64,000 bases of DNA, taken from the NCBI GenBank assembly GCA_018340805.1, contig JACMZG010001914.1:29065978-29129977 (forward strand). Direction: 5' to 3'. The DNA comes from Microvelia longipes (Eukaryota > Arthropoda > Insecta > Hemiptera > Veliidae). Both the position numbers and the translations under genes were made by a program. The notes under the pieces are model-generated. The model saw only the letters and a program-made list of their open reading frames with translations. It was not told the DNA's origin and ran no database searches. Position 1 is the stretch's first letter, and every line of letters begins with the position of its first letter. Below are positions 11,686-24,888 of the stretch, in pieces.

Positions 11686-13246
11686 TAACGTCTTTATGTC
11701 ATGCCCCTTTCTGTTTCGTTATGCCAGCAAAATCTCACAAGGAAAACTTAAACCGCACATCGCTTAAAATCACGAAGAATATAAAATTAAGTGTTTACCG
11801 GATATAAAAGATTATGGTTGGCATACAAAACTTTTTATACTTCTGAGATTTGCAGAACATGAATATTTGACACAATATTCATCTTGTCAACACTACTCAG
11901 TTAGCTCTGTCAGTACCCTTATGAGTTTATACTTACTGAAACAGAGTAGGACATGTTAAGGCGTTGATAATGATGAATGTGGAACGATGGAACAGTTCCC
12001 AGATGCAGATAACACTTAGCTTCATTACATTCCTAGGTTTTAAATTACACATTAATTACAATTAATGTAAAATTAATTACATTAATTTATACTTAAAAAC
12101 AGAGAACATCCACAACTATAGGTCGCTATGAAAGAAATAAATGTTAATAAACATTCAAAAATATAGTAAACTATAGTAATTGTAGCATATAATAGCTTTA
12201 CAGCTACTATAACGACTCAGTCAGCAATTACGGCAAATTAAGAAGTTTTAATTTTCACATATCGCTTCAGTATGACGCTTTTATAACAATGAACGATTTT
12301 ATTAAATAATGATATCATTATTTCTCTATACTTAACTCTTTTCTATTTACTTTGTCTTATCTATCTTTACATTTATCGATACAACCACCAATTCTATCTA
12401 ATTAAATATACATGTCCCTAAGTAAAACTGCTAGATTGCTACCCTTACAAGTGTTATCAATCTAATAAAACTTAAACTCTATTACTTGTAACAATTATCA
12501 CTGTCGTATTATCAATGAGCTAGCTGTAAGAGATCTTATTTGTGGTATTATTGCATAACAATAACATTAAATATCTTCCAACATAACTTTAATCGCATGG
12601 TATGAATAGATTAAAACATATTTATGAATCCTAATTAATAATCCCAGGTAACTATGGTAACCCTTCTAATACTGGACAATATGAAAGCCACTGATAAAGT
12701 TGAAATTTTGACAGCCACAAAACACCTCAATCAAGCAGAACCGCTCCATCAACGAAACCGCTCCGCGGCTTCGGCGCAAGGGGCCGCTTCGTGGCCCACG
12801 TGCCTGCTTGATATAGGCCACATGGTTATTGTCCAATATCAGTTCGTCATATTACCGGTCTATATAAGTGGGATACTTCCACGCTATAACCAATTTTTTA
12901 ACTGTATTAGTCAAAAAACGTGATTTGTTTACATTATGTTATATATGTCAATCAATAACACCATAATAAATACAGATAATATTGCTTACTTCGTATTTTT
13001 GTTAACCATTAATAGTTGTACATGAGTAAAAAAATATCAGCCCGAATTTTTACATTTCTTAAAGATTTGTGGTTTATTAAATGTATGTGGGGTTATCATC
13101 GTGGGTTAATGTCCTCACACATATTTCATAAACTATAGGGATCGGGGCATTAACAAGGTTAATTTTTGTACTAAGTTTCTTATTGATCCGAAAAAGCATT
13201 TGAAAGTTATCGTGTCCCATTAAAACGTCTAGGAACAAAAATCTCG
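11686..13246. other. AT-rich intergenic with one GC-rich patch
   Basis: No gene supported. The patch 12740-12810 is sharply GC-richer, with CAAGCAG and CTGCTTG inverted at its flanks, followed by a TATATAAG at 12860-12867. The 89-codon ORF spanning it (12654-12923) shows no domain. Confidence 0.45.
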
Positions 13247-13713
<467 letters not shown>

Positions 13714-14055
13714 GTGTTTTAATGTTTAGCATATTCTAAGCTTCAAAGACGGGTAAAATGAGTGATTTTAGAAGGATGATACCTGGTTTTGAATAAAGCG
13801 TACTTCTATCTAAGTTCTACTCCATTAGGTAAATTTTTAAGATTTTTATTAGTTTTTGATGACTCAGCAAAATGACACGGTCTTTTAATTTAATCTGCAA
13901 AGCAGCAACTAATAACTCAGTAAGCAAGTAATAAATAATCCTGTTTTTGTGCCAAGTTTTAACTCTCTGGCAAGCACACAGGATGTGTATATACCAGTTT
14001 ATTATGTGTGACCAGATACAAAGTCATACCGCATGATGGCATGCTGAAAACCACT
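13714..14055 (+). repeat. dispersed repeat family B, copy 1
   Basis: Shares long identities with 16135-16385: GTGTTTTAATGTTTAGCAT, GGGTAAAATGAGTGATTTTA, AGAAGGATGATACCT, AACTCTCT and GTGTGACCAGATACA. Similarity may extend to about 14165. Internal landmarks (AACTCTCT, GAAAACCACT) recall family A, so the two may be distant relatives. Non-coding. Confidence 0.7.
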
Positions 14056-14165
14056 TATAACGTCATAAAACTGCCAGAAACAAATAATTATAATAACCTT
14101 GGTTTTGGGTTTTTAGGGGGAACCCAATACTTTTCTTGTACACCAACGGTAGTAGGTTACAGAAA

Positions 14166-16134
14166 GTAAATTAAATAAAGAGATACAATTAATATTAGTA
14201 TTCTGAATACTTTCAGAATACTAATTGGAAGCTCGATTATTTTAAATAAGTTATAAAACTAAACAAATATTATAACTTTCCGCTTAGTTAAAAAAAATCA
14301 TAACATTCACAAACGAATCGATAATTCTTACCTACTTTAAACATCAAAATATAAAATTTATATTTCAAAGCAATAAAGCAATCGCCTAATTATTTTGCAA
14401 CGCCAAGAATTTATTATGAGAATCAGGAATGATTTTAATTAAGTACAAAACAAAAAAAGATAAACTTAAGGAATAATAAAGTTCGGTTAAAATAAATTAG
14501 TCTGCATAATGAAATTGTGTAATGGATACAGAGAGGAAAAGTTAATATCTTTGCTTCTGATGATTGAAATTCTATTCTTAACTTAAAGAAAATTCCCAAG
14601 GGGGAAGAAGAGGGATCGGTTTCTTGGAATCAGATTCCAATTAGATGTTTCCACTCTATACTGTGAATTTTATCTCGAGAAAACGTTTCATTTCCAATTG
14701 TATTTATAGAACATTTGTAAAGAAAATTTACTCTGATGGAAAATTATTTTTCAAGTAAAGAGTGTCTGAAAAGTGTACTTCCTATAAAAAGAAGAATATA
14801 TATGTTCTCAATCAGATTGCGTATAAGAAGGAAGAGTGAGTCCGGTTCGTTGGACATCAAACGTCGAAATCCTTTACAAGAATCCAACCCTAAGGGTATC
14901 CCACTCTAAGCATCCTACATTCACATATAAAAACCTTTAAGAACCTTTTCTATCTCTCAATCTAAGACCTTTAAGTCCTGAAATTTTCCCCAAAGACACG
15001 AAAACATCAAAGGACTTAATCCCTTCAATTTAGAAGCAATGCCAGCTTATCACTTCTCCAAATTTCAATTCCTCCAAAATCTTAAACATCAAACATGGCA
15101 CACTATTTCAATATTATACTTCAATTTGGATGAACATTTTTTAAACCTTAACACAAATCGTTTACCACATAGGATAATTTAAAATATTTTATAATAAACA
15201 AGGAAAGTATAAAAAAATATTAATAAATGTAATTAATTTAACAAAAAAGTAAAAACAGTACAAATAAATTAAAATAAAACGATCAAAATCTAATTTTCAT
15301 TCTACCTACTTTGAAAACTAAAAAAGAAAAATGTTTAATAAGTTTTCTGTACAATACAGAAAATGTAATAATAAAAGTATAAAAAAAGAAAATTTATGTT
15401 CAAATTTTAATTAAAAAAATGTTACAAAATAAACGGAAAGGAAAAAATCAACCTTTTTATATTATTTGTATTTTCTGTAAAAAAACAGCTTCTGAATATA
15501 ACAGGGGGTTGAAGCAATAAACGCTACAATACGAGGAAGAAAAGATACAATTTTATGATATTTCTCACATGTGGGCTTGTAGGGGTCATAAACGTACAGA
15601 CCTAGGGTAGGAAAATGTACGGGACCAATATTGGCCCGGAGTGGGCAATAAAACTCAACTACATAGTAAAACCTCAACAATTAATACTTTTAGCCTTTAT
15701 ATAGCTTTAATGATTCTAATATTACTATCTCATTGTTTTTATTCTAGAGCTTATAATATTTTTATTTGCTTGAATATTATTTTAATATCAATGACATACA
15801 ATATACATTTTTCTCATTTTATTTTTCATGTATTAGTGGGCCTCATATCGAACCAAGAGTATGACAATCGTAAACAAGCATTATATTCAATATTAACAAT
15901 ATGGCTTTTGTTTAACAAAAAGGATGTAACATATAACCGAATATAACAATATTCGGAAATAATAAAATATAATAAATACTTTATGAATATAGTATCGCTG
16001 ATGTAATAATCTTCTAACCAAAATCAAGCCGATGAAAACCATTTTGACCCTGGTTAAAGTGTTGTAACTTGTTGTAAGCTTTACATATGAATTATAAGAA
16101 TGGATCATATTTTTCGTGATTAGCTCAAATATTT
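14166..16134. other. AT-rich intergenic, no gene seen
   Basis: Opposed small ORFs at 15462-16108 on both strands are hydrophobic translations of AT-rich DNA with no domain. No RNA gene recognised. Confidence 0.5.
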
Positions 16135-16385
16135 GGTGTTTTAATGTTTAGCATATTCTAAGCTTTCAATACGGGTAAAATGAGTGATTTTAGAAGGATG
16201 ATACCTAGTTTTTAATAAAGCGTTCTTCTATCAAAGTTTTACTCCGTTAAGCAAATGTTAACGATTTTATAAATTGTTCGATGACTCAGCAAATGATGCG
16301 GTCATTTTAACTCTCTAGCATTAGCATGCACTCAGAAAAAGTTATGTGTGACCAGATACATAGATATACCGCACGATAAAAACCA
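16135..16385 (+). repeat. dispersed repeat family B, copy 2
   Basis: Second copy of the block at 13714. A further partial copy (GACGAGTTTTAATAAAATGA then TACC) lies at about 16630-16700. The sequence AGAATGGATCATA plus CGATTAGCTCAAATATTT-like flanks occurs on both sides (16098 and 16399), consistent with a tandem arrangement. Confidence 0.7.
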
Positions 16386-16711
16386 TATGCTTATAAGAAT
16401 GGATCATACTTTTCACGATTAGCTCAAATATTTATTGACTTTCTAGACAGCAGTCACTATATGCTGGTTAGTGGCTTACGTGAAACGCTATCTTAGATGT
16501 ATGCGGCAAATTAAATCGTTTATTGGATGCAGTATAATCATGTCTTGTCTATTCATACAGTTTCCACTGATAAGTCTACAATTATTGAGCGAGAATTCGA
16601 AAAGGAATTAGGCTGTTATGGAATAGCAGAGACGAGTTTTAATAAAATGATACCTTTTTTAGTAAAGTCTTTCTACTTTATGTTAAGCAAATTTCCAAAG
16701 AAAAAAAAAAT

Positions 16712-16761
16712 AATATATATATAATATAATATATAATATATATATATTTATATATATATAT

Positions 16762-16813
<52 letters not shown>

Positions 16814-16830
16814 ATATATGTATGTATGTA
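16712..16830. repeat. (AT)n microsatellite
   Basis: Interrupted TA dinucleotide tract with TAATATAT variants. Confidence 0.9.
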
Positions 16831-17031
16831 TATACAACCCTATAAAAATAGAAAATCATGGATAAATCTTACAGATGAATAAAAATAATACAGGTGGAGA
16901 AAATGGGAAGCTCGAGCTTTCGCTATGTAGCTTCGTCAGGATTGTAGCAAGTAGTGGTGGGGAAATAGATGTCTCTCCCTTACACTACCTAAGCGAAGCA
17001 AAATCTGTTTCCCCACTAATACGTGCTAGTC

Positions 17032-17091
<60 letters not shown>
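17032..17091. repeat. (AT)n microsatellite
   Basis: Near-perfect TA tract of about 60 bp. Confidence 0.95.
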
Positions 17092-17095
<4 letters not shown>

Positions 17096-17199
17096 TAAGT
17101 ATTGCGTATGTTTTTACTTGCTGTGTGAACAGCAAGTATAGACTGTAGCTGATTCTTTTCAATGTATTACGTTATTAACCCACATTAATGACTCATGTG

Positions 17200-17600
17200 T
17201 CAAAACCATAAAAAAGGCCTCAAAGATTCTCGTAGTCGCGAAGTGTCCCCCAGCGCTGAGTCTACAAATACCTCTTTTTTATTCGCCTATTGGGATAGGC
17301 GTCATGACGGAATTCGAACCTCGGACCTCGACACAAATCCGTTTTAGAGGTCCCTAATGACGAAAAAATACGTTTCGCGAAACTTGAAAAAACCATTGTA
17401 AATTACCGAAAACCAAAATTTAGGTCGATAAAAAATGAATTTCGAGTAGGGTGTCGTTTTCTATGTAATTTTGGGCGCTGAATCGAATGAAACCGGTCCG
17501 AAGTCCAGAAAGTCGAAAAAACCACAAAAATTATATAAAACCAAAATCACGGTCGTACAATTACGGTTGTACATAGTTTTGTACAACCAACTGGATAATT
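17200..17600. other. GC-richer unclassified repeat-like segment
   Basis: Composition changes abruptly here. On the minus strand GGTTCGAATTCCG near 17306-17318 resembles a Pol III box B, but no convincing box A or cloverleaf was found. A phrase TTTTGGGCGCTGAATCGAAT at about 17470-17489 looks like old repeat sequence. No ORF of interest. Confidence 0.3.
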
Positions 17601-17737
17601 ATGCGCATTTCCTTTGGAAAATATAGACAAAATGAGTTACGAGCAGTGCTTGACAATTGAGTAACTGCTTAGGTTCTAAAGCATCAACCGGAACCACGCA
17701 ATGGGCATGGTTCTTGCATAAGCAAGAAATGGGTTGT

Positions 17738-17912
17738 TTAGCACGGAAACACGCATTCTAAATGAAATTCGCCCGACAGCGGGCCACCGCGCCAGAATTA
17801 TTTATTTAGTAGTTGTAAACTTATATAATGTAAAAAGCACGGAAACACGCATCCAAAGGAAATTCGCCCGACATGCGGACCACCGCGCCAGAATTATTTA
17901 TATGTTTGTCCC
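17738..17912. repeat. two-copy tandem repeat, about 97-bp unit
   Basis: Each unit begins AGCACGGAAACACGCAT and contains AAATTCGCCCGACA and CACCGCGCCAGAATTATTTA. The units start at 17738 and about 17836 and differ by several substitutions. A 67-codon ORF across them is a product of the repeat. Confidence 0.8.
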
Positions 17913-19559
<1,647 letters not shown>

Positions 19560-19740
19560 TGTGTGTATGTGCGAGTGTATGTACGTATATATGTGTATAG
19601 ATAAAGTTTTTGCACAACGTATTTTTTTGTAATTAGGTACCACTGCAACGAGTTTCTGACTCGTTGCAGAAACTCCACAATCCCGGATCCGACTCCTGCC
19701 ATGTCACTCACTTTATTAGCAAATTTTTGCCACTGGATAT

Positions 19741-19942
19741 TGATATATATTTTATTATGATTATTTCATTATTTACATTGTTGTTATGACAACCATATAA
19801 ATCTGTCACTTTATATTTATTTATAGCATTATGTTGTGAGTTGTATTTTGATTATTTGTGAATAATAGAATGTTTAAATGTTACTTAATACTTATTGTAC
19901 TTTTACCTACTTAACTAATATTAGCTACTAAGATATTTATCA
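19741..19942 (+). repeat. 5' LTR of the Gypsy element
   Basis: 202 bp, TGATATATAT to ATTTATCA. It matches the 3' LTR except for one missing base near 19857 (GATTATTTGTG here, GATTATTATGTG in the 3' LTR). Confidence 0.93.
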
Positions 19943-19943
19943 G

Positions 19944-19961
19944 TGGCGACGAGGATAAAAG
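19944..19961 (+). other. candidate primer-binding site
   Basis: TGGCGACGAGGATAAAAG begins one base after the 5' LTR. TGG pairs with the 3' CCA of a tRNA. The form resembles PBSs of insect Gypsy elements, but I cannot name the tRNA with certainty. Confidence 0.6.
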
Positions 19962-19971
19962 TAGAAACAAT

Positions 19972-21182
19972 ATGGCTACACTACAACAACTTAGAAAATC
20001 GAGAAAAGTAATAAAAGCCAGTATTACTAAATTTAAGAATAAATGCGGAACAGAAGATGTAAGTAAATTTACTGAATACGATGTAGAATTACGAGTACGG
20101 AGCTTAGATGAGTACTGGGACAAATATTCTAAGCTCCAAGCACAAATAGATGAACTTATAGATGAGGACGAAATAGATTTAGAAGTTGATTATAGATGTG
20201 ATATGGAATTTACTTACATAGACGTTAAAGCTTTTATACTTAAAAATCTTAAGACTATGGTTAAAGATCATGAAGATTCTGTACAAAGTAGTAAGGGAGA
20301 AGGTACCGGGACTGGTAATCAGGCTCCTACTGCTTCAAATATAAATTTCATACCTTACCAAGAAGAGGAAACATTCACTAATTTTATAAATAGATTGGAA
20401 GTATTTTTACTTTTGAAAAACATTACGGATTCTAAGATTAAGGTATATACGTTTTTACATGCTCTCTCACCTGCGTTACATCAACATTTATACAATTTAG
20501 TAGCTCCTAACTCACCTTTAGATCACTCTTACGAGGATTTAGTGAAAATATTAAGAACTTATATGGAACCAAAACCGAGTGCATGGGCCTTACAGCATAA
20601 ATTTATATCTAGGATACAGAAAGAAGAAGAACCGATTATTGAATTTGCCACTCAGCTTAGAAAAAAGCGGCTGACGGTGAGTTTTTCTGTGACTGCGGCA
20701 AATCTATTTCTGAAAATTTTTTACGTTTACAGTTCATACGAGGAAAAAGAGAGAACAAAATTACTGCAGAAAAGAGAAAATTATTATTTCAAGAAATTGT
20801 GGAGTTGGCTGTTAGTTTTTCGTTGGCAAAAGAAGAAAATCTAATGATGGACACAAGTAAATCTATACAGAGTAACTATGGGGTTAATCAATTCAAACAA
20901 CATACAAAAAATTACAAGCCAAATGCGGCCGAGAAAAGTGCAAAATACAAATTGGATTTAAGAAAATACGGCACCGATAATCCAAGATTTCAAGCACTTA
21001 TAGGAAAATGTTACAGATGTGGGAACGAAGATCACAGAGCAAACACTTGTAAGTTCATTAAGACAGTATGTACAGTTTGTGACAAGCGAGGCCATATTGC
21101 TAAGGTATGCATGTCAAGAGAAGAAGAGACAAGAAAAAAGAAATACACAGATCACATCAGTAGAACAATTTTCAGGGGATGA
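19972..21182 (+). pseudogene. gag polyprotein of the Gypsy element, frameshifted
   Basis: Structural protein that packages element RNA. The ATG at 19972 opens a 290-codon frame with a coiled, acidic N-terminus (about residues 1-110) and a capsid-like region (ETFTNFINRLEVFLLLKN, LHALSPALHQHLYNLV). The frame slips in the A-run at 20661-20666; the correct continuation runs in the next frame through 20799 to 21182. That part carries two canonical CCHC knuckles, CYRCGNEDHRANTC and CTVCDKRGHIAKVC (both CX2CX4HX4C), at about 21010-21110. The pol frame overlaps from about 21130 in the +1 frame. Whether gag-pol is normally fused or uses frameshifting cannot be decided here. Confidence 0.85.
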
Positions 21183-23115
21183 GGATGAAGTTAGTTTATA
21201 TGATATTAAGATGGTTAAGGCTGGAACATCAGATGATAAGTTTATGGTAAATTTGAAAATAAATAAAAAGGACATAGAAATGGAGTTGGACACAGGAGCA
21301 GCTTTGAGTTCTATATCCATAAAAGACTTTAAAAGACTTGGCCTAGACTGCAAACTTTTTAAAACCAAAGTAGTAATGAAAACATACACGGGTGAACTTA
21401 TTCGACCACTTGGAGTAGCATATGTAAAATGTAAGTACAAAGAATTCACATTCTTCAGTAAATTGTATGTCATGAAACAAGACGTAGACCCAATTTTCGG
21501 ACGTGAATGGATGAGAGAAGTGAACCTAGATTGGGCTAATGTGAAAATTTTGAAAACTAGTAATGAAAATCAAGTTGAGAACTTAATAGGAATATACAAA
21601 GATATTTTTAATCCAGGAATAGGACAAATACCAAACTACAAAGGACAATATAAACTCAAAGAAGATGTAACACCCATATTTGTGAAAGCACGACCAGTAC
21701 CATTGGCACTTAAAGAGAAAATTGAATCAGAACTATCCCGATTAAAACAAGACGGAATTATTTCAAAAATTGAAAATTCAGACTGGGGAACTCCAATCGT
21801 ACCTGTATTAAAACCAAATGGGAGCGTAAGAGTTTGTGCTGACTACAAGGTATCACTGAATAGGGTAATCAAGGACGAAAATTACCCGATTCCCACTATA
21901 GAGAATATTTTGGCGGAAATGAACGGAGGACAATATTTTTGCACTTTAGATTTAGCCAATGCATACCTACACTTAGTGATGGATGAAGAAAGCTCACTGA
22001 TGCAAACACTAAGTACTCATAAGGGTCTTTTTAAAGTTAATAGGTTAATGTTTGGGGTGAAAGTAGCACCAGCTATTTGGAATAGATTTATGTACAAACT
22101 CTTACATGGACTGGACGGAGTAGTAAGCTTTTTCGACATTTTAGTTCAGGGTAAAACATTTAAGGAGACATTAGAACGATTGACTAAAGTTTTTGAACGA
22201 CTCAGACAATACAACTTGAGACTCAACTTAGAAAAGTGTAAATTTTTTCAGTCAACCATAAAATATTTAAGGTACATAATAGACAGAAACGGACTTCACA
22301 AAACACAGGAGAAAGTTGAAGCCATTACGAAAGCTGCTAAACCACGTAACGTACAGGAATTACGAAGCTTCTTAGGACTAGCTAATTATTATAACCGATT
22401 TATACCAAATTTAGCGTCAAAATTAAACCCGTTAAACAAACTTTTGAGAAAAGGACAACATTTTAATTGGACGGAAGAATGTAATCAAAGTTTTCAAGTG
22501 ATCAAAGAAGAAATTATTAGCGATAGAATTTTATGTCATTACAATCCCAACTTACCATTGATTTTAGCAACAGATGCTACTCCAACGGGACTAGGAGCAG
22601 TGATATCCCATAGACTAGATAATGGTAAAGAGAGGCCAGTGGCATTCGCATCTAGGTCTTTATCAAAGAGCGAAGAACGATATAGTCAGATCGATAAGGA
22701 AGCCACTGCAATATACTGGGGACTAAAGAAATTCTTTCCATACCTGTACGGACGACATTTTACACTTATTACAGACCACAAACCATTAGTTTCTATATTT
22801 AACCCAAACCGAGCACTACCAGCGATATCGGCTACAAGACTTTTTAATTATGCTCACTTTCTGTCAGGATTCAAATACACAATAGAATACAAGAAAACTA
22901 CAGAACATGGCAATGCAGATTTTCTCTCAAGATTCCCAACAGAACGAACAAACGAGTACAATGTGGACAAAAATTCAATTTTCTTAATTAATCAAATAAG
23001 TACGTTACCAGTGACTAGAGATGAAATTGAAAAAGAAACAAAATTGGACGAAAACTTTAAATTAATATACAAAAAGTTAGAATCAGGAGAAGATTTGTCT
23101 GACTTAGGACTGTAA
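21019..23115 (+). pseudogene. pol of the Gypsy element: protease, reverse transcriptase, RNase H
   Basis: Open from 21019, though meaningful sequence starts near 21150. Aspartic protease: LDTGAAL at about 21286-21306. RT: TLDLANAYLHLV carries the first catalytic Asp near 21950, and the second motif reads VVSFFDILV at 22120-22146. Family members have two adjacent Asp there, so one Asp codon is missing in frame. Connection: LGLANYYNRFIPN. RNase H: ATDATPTGLGAVISH, KEATAIYWGLKKFF and TDHKPLVSIF carry the expected acidic residues. The frame ends at TAA 23113-23115, but the same frame continues sensibly beyond it into the integrase zinc finger, so this is an internal stop. The lost Asp alone predicts an inactive RT. 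Confidence 0.9.
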
Positions 23116-24092
23116 AATCACAAATTCTCGTTAGAAGATGGCTGTCTTTTCCGAGGAATGAGAGTTGTGATTCCAGAAAAATTAAAAAGATCAGTGTTAA
23201 ATGAATTACATGCAGGACACATTGGCTTGTAAAAATGAAGTCTTTAGCAAGAAGTTACTGCTATTGGCGAAGAATTGATCAAGAGATTGAAGAAATGGTA
23301 AAAGACTGTCAAAAATGTTGCTTGAATCAGAATAATCCAGAAAAATCAGGAAGTCACATATGGGAGGAGCCAAAAGAACCCTGGCAAAGACTACATATAG
23401 ATTTTGGAGAGCTGCCAAAAGGGACATACTACTTTATAGTTGTAGATGCCTACACGAAGTGGGTAGAAGTAGTGCCTACAAAAACCACCAGTTCGGAGTG
23501 ATGTATCAAACAACTACAGAAACTATTTGCAGTGTTTGGAATCCCTAGAATGATAGTATCGGACAATGGCCCGCAATTCGTGGAAAAATTATTTCAAGAT
23601 TTTCTTAAAGGCCTTCGAATTCATCAATCATAGAACGATAGCACCTTATCATCCTTCAACAAATGGACAAGCTGAAAGATATGTACAAACGGTTAAAAAG
23701 GCTTTAAGGACTATGGAAAATGATAAAGGAGACAAAGTAGACAAACTGACTAATTTTTTAGTACACAATAGAAGAGCACCGAACTCAACAGGCTTGTCAG
23801 CCTACAGACTTATGTTTGGTAGGGACATACGAACACCACTAGACCTATTACTAGACAGCAACCGATCCCCAGAAAAACCTAAAGAGTATAATATATATTA
23901 GGCAAAATTAAAAGACATTTTAGGGAGGGCGATAGGGTGATCGTTAGAAACTACACTAATAAAGATAAATGGAAATTTGGAACAGTTAAAAATAGAATAG
24001 GCAAATTACACTATTTAGTTAAAATGGACAATACCGGGGAGATATGGAAAAGACACATTGACCCATTAAGGGGAACGAATTTTAGGGGGGAA
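23116..24092 (+). pseudogene. integrase of the Gypsy element, broken by several indels/stops
   Basis: Inserts the element cDNA. An HHCC zinc finger spans about 23200-23315 (LHAGHIG, then CQKC). DDE core: Asp in HIDFGEL at 23400-23402, Asp in VSDNGPQF at 23562-23564, Glu in NGQAERYVQ at 23674-23676; the last two are about 37 codons apart, as expected for D,D35E. The C-terminal SH3-like part (KWKFGTVKNRIGKLHYLV, IWKRHIDPLR) spans about 23950-24075. Breaks: a stop and shift at about 23230, TGA at 23499-23501, a shift between 23565 and 23630, and a stop at 23899-23901 followed by another shift. No chromodomain seen. Confidence 0.88.
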
Positions 24093-24095
24093 AAT
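24084..24095 (+). other. polypurine tract
   Basis: AGGGGGGAAAAT directly precedes the 3' LTR, the expected plus-strand priming site. Confidence 0.8.
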
Positions 24096-24298
24096 TGATA
24101 TATATTTTATTATGATTATTTCATTATTTACATTGTTGTTATGACAACCATATAAATCTGTCACTTTATATTTATTTATAGCATTATGTTGTGAGTTGTA
24201 TTTTGATTATTATGTGAATAATAGAATGTTTAAATGTTACTTAATACTTATTGTACTTTTACCTACTTAACTAATATTAGCTACTAAGATATTTATCA
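24096..24298 (+). repeat. 3' LTR of the Gypsy element
   Basis: 203 bp, TGATATATAT to ATTTATCA, followed by the GATAT target duplication at 24299-24303. Confidence 0.93.
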
Positions 24299-24303
24299 GA
24301 TAT

Positions 24304-24663
24304 TCCAAAAAAATTGGTTAAATCTATACGATTTTAATATTGCTATATTAAACACTCTGTCTGAAATATGTAGGCTCATCATATTTTTAAAAATTTATCA
24401 GAATATTTGATGCCTTTAGGTTGAACTTATATATATGTAAAGTAATAAAGAAAATATAAAATAAAAAAAAGTAAAAAAGGAAATATAAAGTAAATATTAT
24501 ATTATTGTGTTTTTTGTTTTAAGCACATAGACCAACGTTTAATTTTTGCTTTTCTACATTCTTAAAAAAAGGGGAAAACGTTGCACTTAAAAAAAATATA
24601 AACAATTTCAAGTATTCTTTATGACTACATATGAGGAAGAAAAACATACATAAGAGAACTAAC
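24304..24663. other. AT-rich spacer, no gene seen
   Basis: A/T-rich DNA between the Gypsy element and the candidate exon; purine-rich around 24450-24490. Confidence 0.5.
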
Positions 24664-24888
24664 CTGACTTATGATAGGCCTTGGATGTAGGCGCTGCGAC
24701 TAAGGGTGCAATAGTGATACAATGCTTTTCATTATCTCCATATGGACTGTTCCATATTGATATCCGTTTGGATATCCGTCACACACTTTAGATTGATATA
24801 TGCACTGCCTTGATTTACTGCATACATACTGACTCCATAAAATACTCATGTATCTTAGTGTTTCCATCAAATGCCGACGTTTCATCAC
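24664..24888 (-). pseudogene. candidate exon with LDL-receptor class A motif, frame-broken
   Basis: On the minus strand TTTATTGTAG precedes 24888 as an acceptor and AAGTCAG/GTTAGT at 24664 fits a donor; the 225-nt span equals 75 codons. One frame gives VCSKSRQCIYQSKVCDGYP, the cysteine and CDG pattern of an LDLa module. A neighbouring frame continues sensibly downstream (GDNEKHCITIAPLVAAPT). At least one indel separates these frames. LDLa modules bind calcium and occur in secreted or receptor proteins, including modular serine proteases of arthropods, but the parent gene cannot be named. It may be a real exon carrying sequencing errors, or a pseudogene fragment. The convincing point is the coincidence of splice sites with the cysteine motif. 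Confidence 0.45.

Larger units (their letters stand above)
19741..24298 (+). mobile_element. Ty3/Gypsy LTR retrotransposon, Mag-like, complete but broken
   Basis: A full-length element. Direct LTRs 19741-19942 and 24096-24298 start TG and end CA. A 5-bp target duplication GATAT lies at 19736-19740 and 24299-24303. A primer-binding site follows the left LTR and a G-rich polypurine tract precedes the right LTR. Domain order gag, zinc knuckles, protease, RT, RNase H, integrase is the Gypsy order. The Mag-type assignment rests on the overall style of gag, RT and integrase read by eye. The LTRs differ by a single 1-bp indel, pointing to recent insertion, yet the coding region has several frameshifts and stops. 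Confidence 0.93.

Noticed and set aside
15462..16108. Three overlapping ORFs on both strands
   Set aside because: Opposed hydrophobic frames in AT-rich DNA without motifs, typical chance ORFs.
17295..17330. tRNA or SINE from a box B-like GGTTCGAATTC (minus)
   Set aside because: No box A at proper distance and no acceptor-stem pairing.
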